64,000 bases of DNA from Tolumonas osonensis. GTDB taxonomy: Bacteria > Pseudomonadota > Gammaproteobacteria > Enterobacterales > Aeromonadaceae. This document shows positions 19,493-27,601 of this stretch, piece after piece. The DNA is taken from assembly GCF_014202415.1 (NCBI RefSeq), contig NZ_JACHGR010000007.1, positions 62,001 to 126,000 on the forward strand, written 5' to 3'. Below the pieces are notes generated by a model. The model searched no databases. It had not been told where the DNA came from and worked only from the letters and a program-made list of their open reading frames with translations. A program made the translations under genes and the position numbers. Positions within the stretch are counted from its first letter, which is position 1. Every line of letters begins with the position of its first letter.

Positions 19493-20419
19493 ATGGCAAG
19501 AGTATGGGTGACAGGTGATGCGGTCGTTGACTTGATCCCTCATGGCGAAACCAACTATCTGAAATGCCCGGGTGGCGCTCCGGCTAACGTTGCGGTCGCG
19601 ATTTCCCGACTGGGCGGAGACAGCGCGTTCTTTGGCCGTGTCGGTCAGGATCCGCTGGGCCGTTTCATGAAACAGGTCCTGAAAGATGAAAGGGTCGACA
19701 CTCAATACATGCTGCTGGATGAAGAACACCGTACATCCACCGTGATTGTCGATCTGGATGATCAGGGCGAGCGCAGTTTTACCTTTATGGTGAAACCAAG
19801 CGCGGATCAGTTCCTGCAACCGCAGGATGTGCCGGCATTCAAACAGGGGGAATGGCTGCATGTCTGCTCCATTGCGCTGGCCAATGAACCTTCACGCTCC
19901 ACGACACTGGCCGCCATGAAAGCCATCAAAGCGGCCGGCGGTTATGTCTCTTTCGATCCGAATCTGCGTGAAGAAGTATGGTTGAACCCGGCTGATCTAA
20001 AACCGGTTGTGCTGCAGGCCGTGGCACTGGCCGATGTGGTGAAGTTCTCTGATGACGAATTGCTGTTCCTGACCGAAAAAGCCGATCTGCAAACTGCACT
20101 GGGCTGGCTGAACGAACAATACAATCTGCCGCTGGTGGTGATCACCCAGGGGAAAAAAGGCGCGTTAGTCGTTCACAACCACGAACAACAGCTGGTGACT
20201 GGCAAGCCGGTCAATCCGGTGGATACGACGGGTGCCGGTGATGCGTTTGTGGGTGGGCTGCTGGCCGGTTTAGTCGCCTGTGATGACTGGCATAACAACG
20301 ACAATCTGCTGAAAATCATCCGTCAGGCCAATGCCTGCGGTGCGCTGGCAACTACCGCCAAAGGCGCTATGACCGCCCTGCCGACAGAAACACTGCTGAA
20401 AGCGTATCTGGCAGAGTAA
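19493..20419 (+). CDS. scrK: fructokinase (PfkB family)
   Basis: Phosphorylates the fructose freed from sucrose, giving fructose 6-phosphate. 308 residues. PfkB signature 1 (GGAPANVAVAISRLGG, about 25-41) and signature 2 (DTTGAGDAFVGG, about 243-254, with the catalytic Asp) are both intact. Strong resemblance to ScrK/CscK. It is transcribed away from the transporter and hydrolase genes but clearly belongs to the same pathway. GGAG lies nine bases before the ATG at 19493. Confidence 0.93.
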   Translation: MARVWVTGDAVVDLIPHGETNYLKCPGGAPANVAVAISRLGGDSAFFGRVGQDPLGRFMKQVLKDERVDTQYMLLDEEHRTSTVIVDLDDQGERSFTFMVKPSADQFLQPQDVPAFKQGEWLHVCSIALANEPSRSTTLAAMKAIKAAGGYVSFDPNLREEVWLNPADLKPVVLQAVALADVVKFSDDELLFLTEKADLQTALGWLNEQYNLPLVVITQGKKGALVVHNHEQQLVTGKPVNPVDTTGAGDAFVGGLLAGLVACDDWHNNDNLLKIIRQANACGALATTAKGAMTALPTETLLKAYLAE

Positions 20420-20444
20420 CCAACGCCAGAACCAGAAAAAACGA

Positions 20445-20485
20445 TGCCTTAGCGCTACAAATTAATTTCTGTAGCGACTAAGGCA
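20445..20485 (+). terminator. long hairpin after scrK
   Basis: TGCCTTAGCGCTACA (20445-20459) pairs with TGTAGCGACTAAGGCA (20470-20485) with a single-base bulge and a 10-base loop. It lies 26 bases after scrK but is followed by TAAAATC and no T-run. It may therefore be a Rho-dependent end or an mRNA-stabilising hairpin. Confidence 0.45.
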
Positions 20486-20578
20486 TAAAATCTACCAGGA
20501 TCATGACGAGAAAAATAATAAAAAGAAGAGCAAAAAAGATTTATAAAACAGCTTGAATCGATTCAGTTAAATATTTTT

Positions 20579-20622
20579 AAAAAGACCGAGAGCGGAGAAT
20601 TTTATTAAAACTTTCCACTCTC
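20579..20622 (-). terminator. terminator of the small gene at 20635
   Basis: On the minus strand GAGAGTGGA pairs with TCCGCTCTC (one G-U pair) around a 17-base AT-rich loop and is followed by GGTCTTTTT. It begins 13 bases after the small gene's stop codon. Confidence 0.65.
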
Positions 20623-20634
20623 AGAGAATTAAAA

Positions 20635-20832
20635 TCACTTACGTCCCAGCATGGCTGCACAAATAAAGAACTTCGCAGTACCAGTATGATCTTTTTTGAT
20701 GCGGGCAATTACTCGCTCTTTGTCTACCAGCTCCCAATCTTCGCTGCGTGAACGCGGAGACTTGATGCCTGAGCTCATCAGATATTCCATAAAAAGATGC
20801 GCATTTCTGATTTCTGTTAAGTGTAAATCCAT
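20635..20832 (-). CDS. small protein of an unnamed three-copy family (copy 1)
   Basis: 65 residues, family not recognised. It shares with copies at 21262 and 41797 the pattern HLTEIxNAHLF-EYL-SG-K-P-SRS-W, then a DKERV-A-I-KD centre, and ends FFICAAMLGRK. 46 of the 62 aligned residues match copy 3, while codons differ (the last four residues are spelled differently in each copy), which argues for selection on protein. No signal peptide or membrane helix; net basic. Start at the ATG at 20832 by homology with the other copies; GGAG lies 11 bases upstream. The 38 extra codons that keep the frame open are not conserved. It has its own terminator. Confidence 0.75.
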   Translation of the reverse strand: MDLHLTEIRNAHLFMEYLMSSGIKSPRSRSEDWELVDKERVIARIKKDHTGTAKFFICAAMLGRK

Positions 20833-21205
20833 GATTTCTGAGACTCCATAGCAATAAGTGAAAGAACAAAAATGAATGCCACACTCCTTGAGCCGAACAG
20901 TCACACCCCCATGGACTGCCGCTCTCTCAGAGCAAAACCAGCTGTTACCTGGTTGTTTCATTCTACACACCGTGCTGATTTGAATGAAAGAAAAGGCTTA
21001 CGAATCGCTATATGTGTCACAAATATAATTTTTAATTTATTAATGACTCAAACTGGAAGCGGTTACATGAAATAAATCTAAACGAATTGAAATTTAAATC
21101 ATTTATTTTTGATGCTACAAATTTAATTAAAAAAACAACAAAAATGAACCGGCGTTTCATTAATTTAATTGCGTAGTAAAATCATGGATATATTCTGTTA
21201 ATAAT
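20833..21205. other. AT-rich intergenic DNA between two copies of the small family
   Basis: No credible gene. The stretch from about 21010 to 21200 is very AT-rich, unlike the surrounding DNA, and holds no recognisable transposon end or attachment site. A short hairpin AACCAG/CTGGTT occurs at 20936-20954. It presumably contains the promoter of the copy-1 gene. Confidence 0.4.
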
Positions 21206-21226
21206 AAAAAACCCTTTTAAAAGGGC
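21206..21226 (-). terminator. terminator of the small gene at 21262
   Basis: Palindrome CCCTTTTAAAAGGG followed on the minus strand by TTTTTTATTA. It lies about 36 bases after the copy-2 stop codon. Confidence 0.75.
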
Positions 21227-21261
21227 TTATTCAATAACGCTTAGAAATGTTCAAAAAACGT

Positions 21262-21465
21262 TCACTTTCGCCCCAACAGCGCGGCACAGATGAAAAAGCG
21301 GGCCTTCCCTTTCTCATCTCTCTTGATCCTGGCCGTGACACATTCTTTTCGGGTGTCAAAAAACTCCCACTCTTCGCTACGTGAACGAGGTAACTTGATT
21401 CCGGAACACATCAAATACTCAGCAAACAAATGCGCATTCTTGATTTCTGTTAAATGTAAATCCAT
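21262..21465 (-). CDS. small protein of an unnamed three-copy family (copy 2)
   Basis: 67 residues; same family as 20635 and 41797. It begins MDLHLTEIKNAHLFAEYLMC and ends FFICAALLGRK. Compared with the other copies it has two extra residues in the centre (DTRKECVTARIK against DKERVIARIK). GGAGG lies eight bases before the ATG at 21465, a better ribosome site than copy 1. It is a monocistronic unit with its own terminator. Function unknown. A DNA- or protein-binding role would suit its size and charge, but nothing in the sequence proves it. Confidence 0.78.
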   Translation of the reverse strand: MDLHLTEIKNAHLFAEYLMCSGIKLPRSRSEEWEFFDTRKECVTARIKRDEKGKARFFICAALLGRK

Positions 21466-21689
21466 GACACAGCCTCCATCCGGTTACCACAACGTTTGAG
21501 TCTTGCACCAAAATACACCACTTTGTATCTGAATGTAACACTTGGTTTCAATTAAAATCGACAATTCTCAGCAGAGCACTGCCAGGCAAGGGGCTGGAAA
21601 GCAGGTCAATATTGACTAGACTTTAACAATACAACTATAAAGTGTTGTTGGTTAGCTCAAACACAGATGTGCCGCAAAGAGGTAGATAA

Positions 21690-22118
21690 ATGAAGGGTGT
21701 GATCCGAACACTGCTGATTGTGACAGGCACACTGAGTGTCATGCTGGGCATTCTGGGTATTTTCCTGCCTTTACTGCCAACCACCCCTTTTCTGTTATTG
21801 GCCGCCTTCTGTTATTCCCGCAGTTCAGACCGCTTTTATCACTGGCTCATCACGAACCGCTGGTTTGGCGAATATATCCGCAATTACCGGGAGGGCCGGG
21901 GTATCGCATTGCGGCAGAAAGTTATCGCACTCAGCCTGCTGTGGCTCACCATGAGTTATTCCATCTGGTTTGTCGTTTCGCAGGGATGGGTGCAACTGCT
22001 TTTGCTGGGGATCGCGCTGGCGGTCACGATCCATCTAGTCCGGATGAAAACATTCCGCCCGGAACCTCAGGAAGCGGAATTACCTGTAGAATATTCCTCA
22101 TCGAAAGAAACTGATTAA
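21690..22118 (+). CDS. ybaN: YbaN/DUF454 family inner-membrane protein
   Basis: 142 residues with an N-terminal hairpin of two membrane helices (LLIVTGTLSVMLGILGIFLP, then the LLPTTPFLLLAAFCYSRSS motif that marks DUF454) and two further helices near residues 80-115. The function of the family is unknown. AGAGG precedes the ATG at 21690. It lies on the same strand as the arsenic cluster but is separated from it by about 150 bases, so it is probably independent. Confidence 0.88.
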   Translation: MKGVIRTLLIVTGTLSVMLGILGIFLPLLPTTPFLLLAAFCYSRSSDRFYHWLITNRWFGEYIRNYREGRGIALRQKVIALSLLWLTMSYSIWFVVSQGWVQLLLLGIALAVTIHLVRMKTFRPEPQEAELPVEYSSSKETD

Positions 22119-22187
22119 CGCCGGTTTAACGGAACAGATCCCTTTGCGTCATGGGTACCCATCCGGTGTAATTATTGGTTTTATCAT

Positions 22188-22211
22188 TTCAATAATTCTT
22201 GTAATATTGAA
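22188..22211. promoter_or_regulatory. AT-rich palindrome upstream of ACR3, candidate operator
   Basis: TTCAATA (22188-22194) and TATTGAA (22205-22211) with a 10-base spacer, 55 bases before the arsenite pump gene. AT-rich inverted repeats of this kind are common ArsR/SmtB-family sites. No such regulator is encoded in the window, so the binder is unknown. Confidence 0.4.
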
Positions 22212-22265
22212 TCATAAATTCAGGAAAAACCATGCCGGGATTTGATGACAAATCAGGAGAACACG

Positions 22266-23339
22266 ATGTCGTTAGAATATGAAATCAGTACAGACGCCGA
22301 ACAGGATGCTGGCATCGGCTTTTTTGAACGTTACCTCACAGCCTGGGTCGCTCTTTGTATCGTCGTAGGAATTGCGCTGGGTCAGACTTTCCCAGCGGTA
22401 TTCAAAGCCATCGGTGCGATGGAAATTGCCAAAGTGAACCTGCCGGTGGGTCTGTTGATCTGGGTGATGATCATCCCGATGTTGCTGAAAATCGATTTTT
22501 CTGCACTGCATCAGGTGAAAAGCCACCTGCGCGGTATCGGTGTCACGCTGTTTGTGAACTGGTTGGTAAAACCGTTTTCCATGGCATTTCTTGGCTGGCT
22601 GTTTATTCGTGTCTTCTTTTCATCCTGGCTGCCCGCCGGACAAATCGACAGTTATATCGCCGGGCTGATCCTGCTGGCTGCGGCGCCTTGTACAGCGATG
22701 GTGTTTGTCTGGAGTCGCCTCACAAACGGCGATCCTTACTTCACCCTGTCGCAGGTTGCACTGAACGACCTGATCATGGTGGTGGCATTTGCTCCGATTG
22801 TCGCCCTGCTGCTTGGTGTATCCAGCATTACCCTACCCTGGGATACGCTGCTGACCTCGGTGGTACTTTATATCGTTATTCCGGTGATCATGGCGCAAAT
22901 CCTGCGCCGCGTGTTGCTGGCCAAGGGTCAGGCTCATTTCGACGCAGTGATGAACACCGTTCAGCCCTGGTCCATTACCGCGCTGCTGCTGACGCTGGTG
23001 CTGCTGTTTGCCTTTCAGGGCGATGCGATTCTAAGTCAGCCACTGGTTATTGCTCTGCTGGCGGTACCGATTCTGATCCAGGTGTTTTTCAACTCGGCCC
23101 TCGCCTACTGGCTGAACCGCAAGGTTGGTGAAAAACATTCGGTGGCCTGCCCATCCGCACTGATTGGCGCATCGAACTTCTTTGAGCTGGCGGTGGCGGC
23201 GGCTATCAGTCTGTTTGGCTTTCATTCCGGTGCGGCCCTGGCAACGGTGGTCGGTGTGCTGATTGAGGTCCCGGTGATGTTGCTGGTCGTGAGAATCGTG
23301 AATCAGAGTAAAGGCTGGTACGAACAAGGTGTAAAATAA
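22266..23339 (+). CDS. arsenite efflux transporter, ACR3 family
   Basis: Inner-membrane As(III) exporter, 357 residues and about ten helices. The family hallmark Cys in LLAAAPCTAMVFVWSRLTNG (fourth helix) and the conserved GASNFFELAVAAAISLFG stretch near the C-terminus are present. I use the ATG at 22266 (MSLEYE) because GGAG lies seven bases before it; the open frame begins eight codons earlier. First gene of a metalloid cluster that runs to at least 27564. No arsC arsenate reductase is adjacent. Confidence 0.92.
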   Translation: MSLEYEISTDAEQDAGIGFFERYLTAWVALCIVVGIALGQTFPAVFKAIGAMEIAKVNLPVGLLIWVMIIPMLLKIDFSALHQVKSHLRGIGVTLFVNWLVKPFSMAFLGWLFIRVFFSSWLPAGQIDSYIAGLILLAAAPCTAMVFVWSRLTNGDPYFTLSQVALNDLIMVVAFAPIVALLLGVSSITLPWDTLLTSVVLYIVIPVIMAQILRRVLLAKGQAHFDAVMNTVQPWSITALLLTLVLLFAFQGDAILSQPLVIALLAVPILIQVFFNSALAYWLNRKVGEKHSVACPSALIGASNFFELAVAAAISLFGFHSGAALATVVGVLIEVPVMLLVVRIVNQSKGWYEQGVK

Positions 23340-23367
23340 CCGCAAAATCGTCCGGAGCCTTAACAAG

Positions 23368-23916
23368 ATGTCAGAGTCATCCGCCATTCCGCCCTGTGTA
23401 CTCAGGGCCTGGCATACCAATGAAGAAGAGCTGCGTCACTGGTTGTTGCGACAACTGGCTGACCAGGAACAGGCGGCCGACTCGCTCCATGACATCTTTC
23501 TTAAGGCTATCGCGCAGGGCCACGCCTTTTGCGAGATCAGCAATCCTCGCGCCTGGTTCTTTCAGGTAGCCCGGAATTATCTGATCGACCGGTACCGGAA
23601 AAATACCCGGCTCGTCCCCCTGCCGGAAGACTTGCCAACGGAAGAGCAGATGGTGGCGGTTGTCGATGATCTGACCCAGTGCCTGCCACGGGTACTGAGC
23701 GAGCTCAGTGCGAATGACAGTGATATCATTCGCTGTTGCGATATTGAAGGTATGCCATTGCAGACTTATGCCACCGGCCACCAGCTCTCCTTATCCGCCA
23801 CCAAATCCCGCATCCAGCGGGCCCGAAAACGTCTGCGTGATGGCTTGCTGCACTCCTGCAAAGTCGTTCTGGATAATCAGGGACAAGTCTGCTGTTTCAC
23901 CCCCCGCGAAAAATAA
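23368..23916 (+). CDS. SigZ-like ECF RNA polymerase sigma factor
   Basis: 182 residues. Region 2 lies at about 20-85 (DQEQAADSLHDIFLKAI, then NPRAWFFQVARNYLIDRYRKN) and region 4 at about 105-160 (LSLSATKSRIQRARKRLRDGLL). The C-terminal tail HSCKVV...GQVCCFTPR is typical of proteins annotated SigZ and adds three Cys close together, besides a CC pair before region 4. It starts 28 bases after ACR3 with GGAG upstream, so it is co-transcribed with the pump. No anti-sigma gene is adjacent. Control of the cluster by this factor, and metalloid sensing by its Cys, are inferences. Confidence 0.8.
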   Translation: MSESSAIPPCVLRAWHTNEEELRHWLLRQLADQEQAADSLHDIFLKAIAQGHAFCEISNPRAWFFQVARNYLIDRYRKNTRLVPLPEDLPTEEQMVAVVDDLTQCLPRVLSELSANDSDIIRCCDIEGMPLQTYATGHQLSLSATKSRIQRARKRLRDGLLHSCKVVLDNQGQVCCFTPREK

Positions 23917-24001
23917 TTTCCGTTATTTTTCAGAATCCGCTGCGTCTTTTTGCAGTTCCGCCGTCTTCTTTGTGAGTTGAATAAAAAACAGAGAAGTATT
24001 C

Positions 24002-25045
24002 ATGAACGCTGTCGTTGCTGTAAAAGCATTTCCCCAAAAACAACCATTGTTATTCCTGCTGCTTGCAGGCTCGGTCTGGTTTGCCTTGTATCAAACACTC
24101 ATTCCGGTATCGGAATCACTGGTCGCGGCATTACCGGTAGACAGGAAGAGTCATCTGGGCGGCGCCCTGCAGTTTTTCTTCTATGACACGCCCAAGGTAT
24201 TGCTGTTGCTGACCGGCATCGTATTTGTCATGGGCATGATTAACTCCTGGTTCACCCCGGAACGCACCCGTGCGCTGTTAGCCGGACGAAGAGAAGGTAT
24301 CGCCAATATCATGGCGGCAACCCTGGGTATCGTGACCCCTTTCTGTTCCTGCTCTGCCGTCCCGTTGTTTATTGGTTTCGTGCAGGCTGGCGTACCGCTC
24401 GGTGTCACCTTCTCCTTTCTTATTTCCGCCCCGATGGTAAATGAGGTCGCTCTCACATTGTTATTCGGCTTGTTTGGCTGGCAAACAGCTATGCTTTATA
24501 TGGGGTTAGGACTCAGTATTGCCATTGTCAGCGGTTGGGTCATTGGCCGGCTCGGAATGGAAAAGTATCTTGAAGACTGGGTACAGGAAATACCCAAAAC
24601 CCAATTCAGTGTAGAGGACGATACGCTGACACTGGCTGACCGTATCAGCAGCGGATTCAGCGCGGTCCGGAATATTGTGGGCAAGGTCTGGCCTTACATT
24701 TTAGCAGGTATCGCCATCGGTGCAGGCATTCATGGCTATGTACCGGAAGATTTCATGGCCTCCTTCATGGGGAAAGAAGCCTGGTGGTCAGTACCACTGG
24801 CGGTTGTTATCGGTGTTCCTATGTATACCAACGCCGCCGGTGTGATCCCGATTGTTCAGGCCTTGCTGGCGAAAGGCGCTGCGTTAGGTACGGTACTGGC
24901 TTTCATGATGAGTGTCATTGCGCTCTCTTTTCCGGAGATGGTGATCCTGCGTAATGTTCTCAAAATGCGCCTGATCATCACGTTTGTCGCGGTGGTTGCC
25001 AGCGGCATTATTGTGGTCGGGTATGTTTTCAATTTAGTGATGTGA
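24002..25045 (+). CDS. DUF318/ArsP_1 family permease
   Basis: Membrane protein of 347 residues with about eight helices in two related halves. The CSC motif in GIVTPFCSCSAVPLFIG and the second-half VGVPMYTNAAGVIP stretch identify PF03773. Related ArsP proteins export trivalent organoarsenicals, others are linked to different metals, so the substrate here is uncertain; the neighbours favour arsenic. AGAGAAG precedes the ATG. It is followed 25 bases later by the small thioredoxin gene. Confidence 0.88.
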   Translation: MNAVVAVKAFPQKQPLLFLLLAGSVWFALYQTLIPVSESLVAALPVDRKSHLGGALQFFFYDTPKVLLLLTGIVFVMGMINSWFTPERTRALLAGRREGIANIMAATLGIVTPFCSCSAVPLFIGFVQAGVPLGVTFSFLISAPMVNEVALTLLFGLFGWQTAMLYMGLGLSIAIVSGWVIGRLGMEKYLEDWVQEIPKTQFSVEDDTLTLADRISSGFSAVRNIVGKVWPYILAGIAIGAGIHGYVPEDFMASFMGKEAWWSVPLAVVIGVPMYTNAAGVIPIVQALLAKGAALGTVLAFMMSVIALSFPEMVILRNVLKMRLIITFVAVVASGIIVVGYVFNLVM

Positions 25046-25070
25046 TGCTTGTTTGTGATGAGGAAATAGA

Positions 25071-25310
25071 ATGAAAAATATCAAGGTACTGGGTCCCGGA
25101 TGCGCCAATTGCAGAACCACCGCCAAACTGATTGATGAGGTCGCTCAGGAGTGTGGCGTCGAAATACAACTGGAGAAAGTGGAATCCATCAAAGAGATTG
25201 TCGGCTATGGCGTTTTATCAACACCGGGCGTGGTGATTGACGGCAAAGTGGTCCATTCCGGTGGCGTTCCGGCCAAAGACAAAATCAGACAGTGGTTTAC
25301 TGCAGCATAA
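25071..25310 (+). CDS. small thioredoxin-fold protein (redox-active disulfide protein family)
   Basis: 79 residues, Thioredoxin_3 type. The CxxC site is in GPGCANCRTTAK (residues 8-19), and the cis-Pro segment is LSTPGVVIDGKVV. No signal peptide, so cytosolic. Such mini-thioredoxins usually accompany DUF318 permeases in metal clusters and may pass the metalloid or reduce the permease's Cys pair. TGAGGAAA lies before the ATG. It is followed 11 bases later by the rhodanese-like gene. Confidence 0.9.
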   Translation: MKNIKVLGPGCANCRTTAKLIDEVAQECGVEIQLEKVESIKEIVGYGVLSTPGVVIDGKVVHSGGVPAKDKIRQWFTAA

Positions 25311-25321
25311 GGAATCCGACG

Positions 25322-25687
25322 ATGGAAGATGCAAAAGAAGTGTGCCCTACCCGTTCACAAAAGCGGTTAAAAGAGGGCGCCGTGCTGGTCGATATCCGTG
25401 AACAGGACGAAATTGCCAGACTGTCGTTTGATGTACCCGGCCTGATCACGATCCCATTCAGTGAATTTGAAACCCGGTTTTCGGAATTACCCAAAGATAA
25501 AGATCTGATCATCGCCAGCAATCACGGCACAAGAAGCCTGAAAGCCACGTATTTCCTGATGTATCACGGGTATGAGCGGGTTTTCAATATGTCCGGCGGA
25601 ATGGCGAAATGGGTCTTCCGGCAATTCCCGATCAAGGGCGACCCGACGGCGGTAGAAATGCCTGCCAACACCAGTTGCTGCGGTTAA
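25322..25687 (+). CDS. rhodanese-like protein lacking the catalytic cysteine
   Basis: 121 residues forming one rhodanese domain (VLVDIREQDEIA, then VFNMSGGMAKWV near the C-terminus). The active-site loop, normally C-x-x-G-x-R-S, reads SNHGTRS, so the sulfur-carrying Cys is replaced by Ser. A Cys-Cys-Gly sequence closes the protein (NTSCCG), and one more Cys is near the start. It may therefore bind metalloid or act through the terminal Cys pair and not as a sulfurtransferase. I use the ATG at 25322, which has GGAA nine bases upstream; the frame runs ten codons further into the previous gene. Confidence 0.85.
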   Translation: MEDAKEVCPTRSQKRLKEGAVLVDIREQDEIARLSFDVPGLITIPFSEFETRFSELPKDKDLIIASNHGTRSLKATYFLMYHGYERVFNMSGGMAKWVFRQFPIKGDPTAVEMPANTSCCG

Positions 25688-25708
25688 CCAGAAAAACGAG
25701 GCGTTGCG

Positions 25709-26095
25709 ATGAAGAAAATATTACCCATTGTCTGGCAGCGCCTTGTCACTGCCGATGGCGAGACCTGTGAGCGTTGCGGTAACACGTATATGGAAATGCT
25801 GCGCGCTGTTGAAAAGCTGCGGGAACAACTGGCTCCGCTTGGCATTGAGCCGGTACTACGGACACAATCGTTAACCGAGCATGAGTTTAAGGTGCAGCCT
25901 CAGGAATCGAACCGGATTTGGATCGGGGACAAACCGCTGGAGGAATGGCTTGATGCTTCGGTCGGACAAAGTCAGTGCTGCGCCGCCTGTGGTGATGAAA
26001 ACTGCCGGACGCTGGAAGTAGATAACACTGTCTACGAAAGCATACCGGAAGCGCTCATCATTCAGGCCGGATTGAAAGCGGCACAGCAACAATAG
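25709..26095 (+). CDS. DUF2703 protein with several cysteine pairs
   Basis: 128 residues, DUF2703 type (LPIVWQRLVTADGETCERCGNT). Cys occur as CERC near residue 20 and as CCAAC and a further Cys at about 90-100 (QCCAACGDENCRTLEV), a pattern suited to binding a soft metal or metalloid. No signal peptide. Function of the family is unknown; it recurs beside metal permeases. GAGG lies before the ATG. It sits between the rhodanese-like gene and the second permease. Confidence 0.82.
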   Translation: MKKILPIVWQRLVTADGETCERCGNTYMEMLRAVEKLREQLAPLGIEPVLRTQSLTEHEFKVQPQESNRIWIGDKPLEEWLDASVGQSQCCAACGDENCRTLEVDNTVYESIPEALIIQAGLKAAQQQ

Positions 26096-26115
26096 CGACC
26101 AGGCAGGAGGGCAAG

Positions 26116-27564
26116 ATGGAGATATTATCCTTTTCCTTACATCTGTTTTTCAGCGGACTGGGTAATCTGGCTTCCTATCTGGCTGCACATGTCCTGCTTT
26201 GTCTGCTCCCTGCTTTCTACATTGCCGGCGCGATGACAGCGCTGATTCCCAAAGAAACCATTACCCGCTTTCTGGGACGTGACCGGCCCAAATACATTTC
26301 CTATCCGGCGGCAGCACTGGCCGGTTCGGTACTGGCGGTTTGTTCCTGCACCATTGTGCCGCTTTTTGCCGGAATATATAAAAAAGGGGCCGGCTTAGGT
26401 CCGGCGATTACCTTTCTGTTCTTTGCCCCGGCGGCCAATATTCTGGCGTTGATCTATACCGGCGGCATTATCGGGGTCGATCTCGCGTTTGCCCGCTTGC
26501 TGCTGTCACTGGCTTTCGGCATCGGAATCGGCCTGATCATGGCACTGATTTTCCGGCAATCCGATAAAGAACATGATGAGGCCACTGATGCGCTGTTTGC
26601 CACACAAGGAAAAATGCAGCGCAGCGCCCTGGTCTTTCTGCTACTGCTGATCGCCCTGCTGCTAGCCGGAACGCTCAAGGTGCCGCTGCTGACCGACATT
26701 TACGCCACCGTCACCATCCCGGTGAGTGGCCTTGATAGCCTGCAAAACTATCTGTTTCAGCTGATCCCTTTTGATCCGGCTCGCGGCGGTGAAGGTGTCA
26801 GCGCGCAGGGGGCTTTGCTGATTATGCTGTTGCTGCTGATTGGGCTGGCTTCCTGGAAAGGGATTGAAACGATTTTTGATGGCTTTAACCGCTGGACATG
26901 GACTTCGCTGATTTTACTCAGCACAACCCTACTGGTAGCTGCCGTCGGCATGCGGCCCCATACCACCGGGTTGGATATCCTGATTAACGGGAAGTGTATT
27001 GGTGTTTTGCTGTCGCTGCTGTCTCTCGGCTGGATACTCAGAAACCGATTTACGGAAGATCAGGTTCGGGAACTGTTATGGGAATCCTGGAAATTTGTGA
27101 AACAGATTTTCCCTCTGCTGGTGATCGGTGTGTTTCTGGTCGGCGTGATCAGGGAACTAATCCGCCCGGAATGGATAGAAGCCCTGGCTGGACAGAACAC
27201 GGTAACCGGGAATCTGGCCGGGGTAATATTCGGTGTCTTCATGTACTTCCCGACGCTGGTGGAAGTGCCCATTGCCCAGATGTTCCTCAGCCTGGGCATG
27301 CATCGCGGCCCCCTGCTGGCCTATCTGATGGCCGACCCGGAACTCAGCCTGCAGAGTATCCTGATCACCGCAGCAATTATCGGCTACCTGAAAACCTGGA
27401 CTTACGTCGCCTGGGTCGCACTGTTCAGTACACTGGCGGGTTATCTGTATGGGCTCTGGATTGATGGTGCCAGCGCAGGGCTGGTCTTGGTTTACTTGCT
27501 GCTATTTCTGGGCTTGCTGTCAGGCACGTTATGGCTATCGAACCGGCGCAGCATGCAGCCATAA
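26116..27564 (+). CDS. second DUF318/ArsP-type permease
   Basis: 482 residues with ten to twelve helices, larger than the permease at 24002. The CSC motif is in VLAVCSCTIVPLFAGIYKKGAG, and the second-half counterpart is FGVFMYFPTLVEVPIAQMF. Membership of PF03773 is clear. Large forms of this kind are annotated as arsenical or copper/zinc permeases. AGGAGG lies seven bases before the ATG. Last of the clearly metal-related genes; the DedA-PAP2 gene begins 37 bases further on. Confidence 0.87.
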   Translation: MEILSFSLHLFFSGLGNLASYLAAHVLLCLLPAFYIAGAMTALIPKETITRFLGRDRPKYISYPAAALAGSVLAVCSCTIVPLFAGIYKKGAGLGPAITFLFFAPAANILALIYTGGIIGVDLAFARLLLSLAFGIGIGLIMALIFRQSDKEHDEATDALFATQGKMQRSALVFLLLLIALLLAGTLKVPLLTDIYATVTIPVSGLDSLQNYLFQLIPFDPARGGEGVSAQGALLIMLLLLIGLASWKGIETIFDGFNRWTWTSLILLSTTLLVAAVGMRPHTTGLDILINGKCIGVLLSLLSLGWILRNRFTEDQVRELLWESWKFVKQIFPLLVIGVFLVGVIRELIRPEWIEALAGQNTVTGNLAGVIFGVFMYFPTLVEVPIAQMFLSLGMHRGPLLAYLMADPELSLQSILITAAIIGYLKTWTYVAWVALFSTLAGYLYGLWIDGASAGLVLVYLLLFLGLLSGTLWLSNRRSMQP

Positions 27565-27601
27565 GAAATGAGCGCCGGGCAGATTCCGGTAAGGACCGCA
27601 C

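Noticed and set aside
21010-21200. AT-rich stretch as an integration scar or attachment site
   Set aside because: No tRNA gene, direct repeats, integrase or transposase were seen around it.
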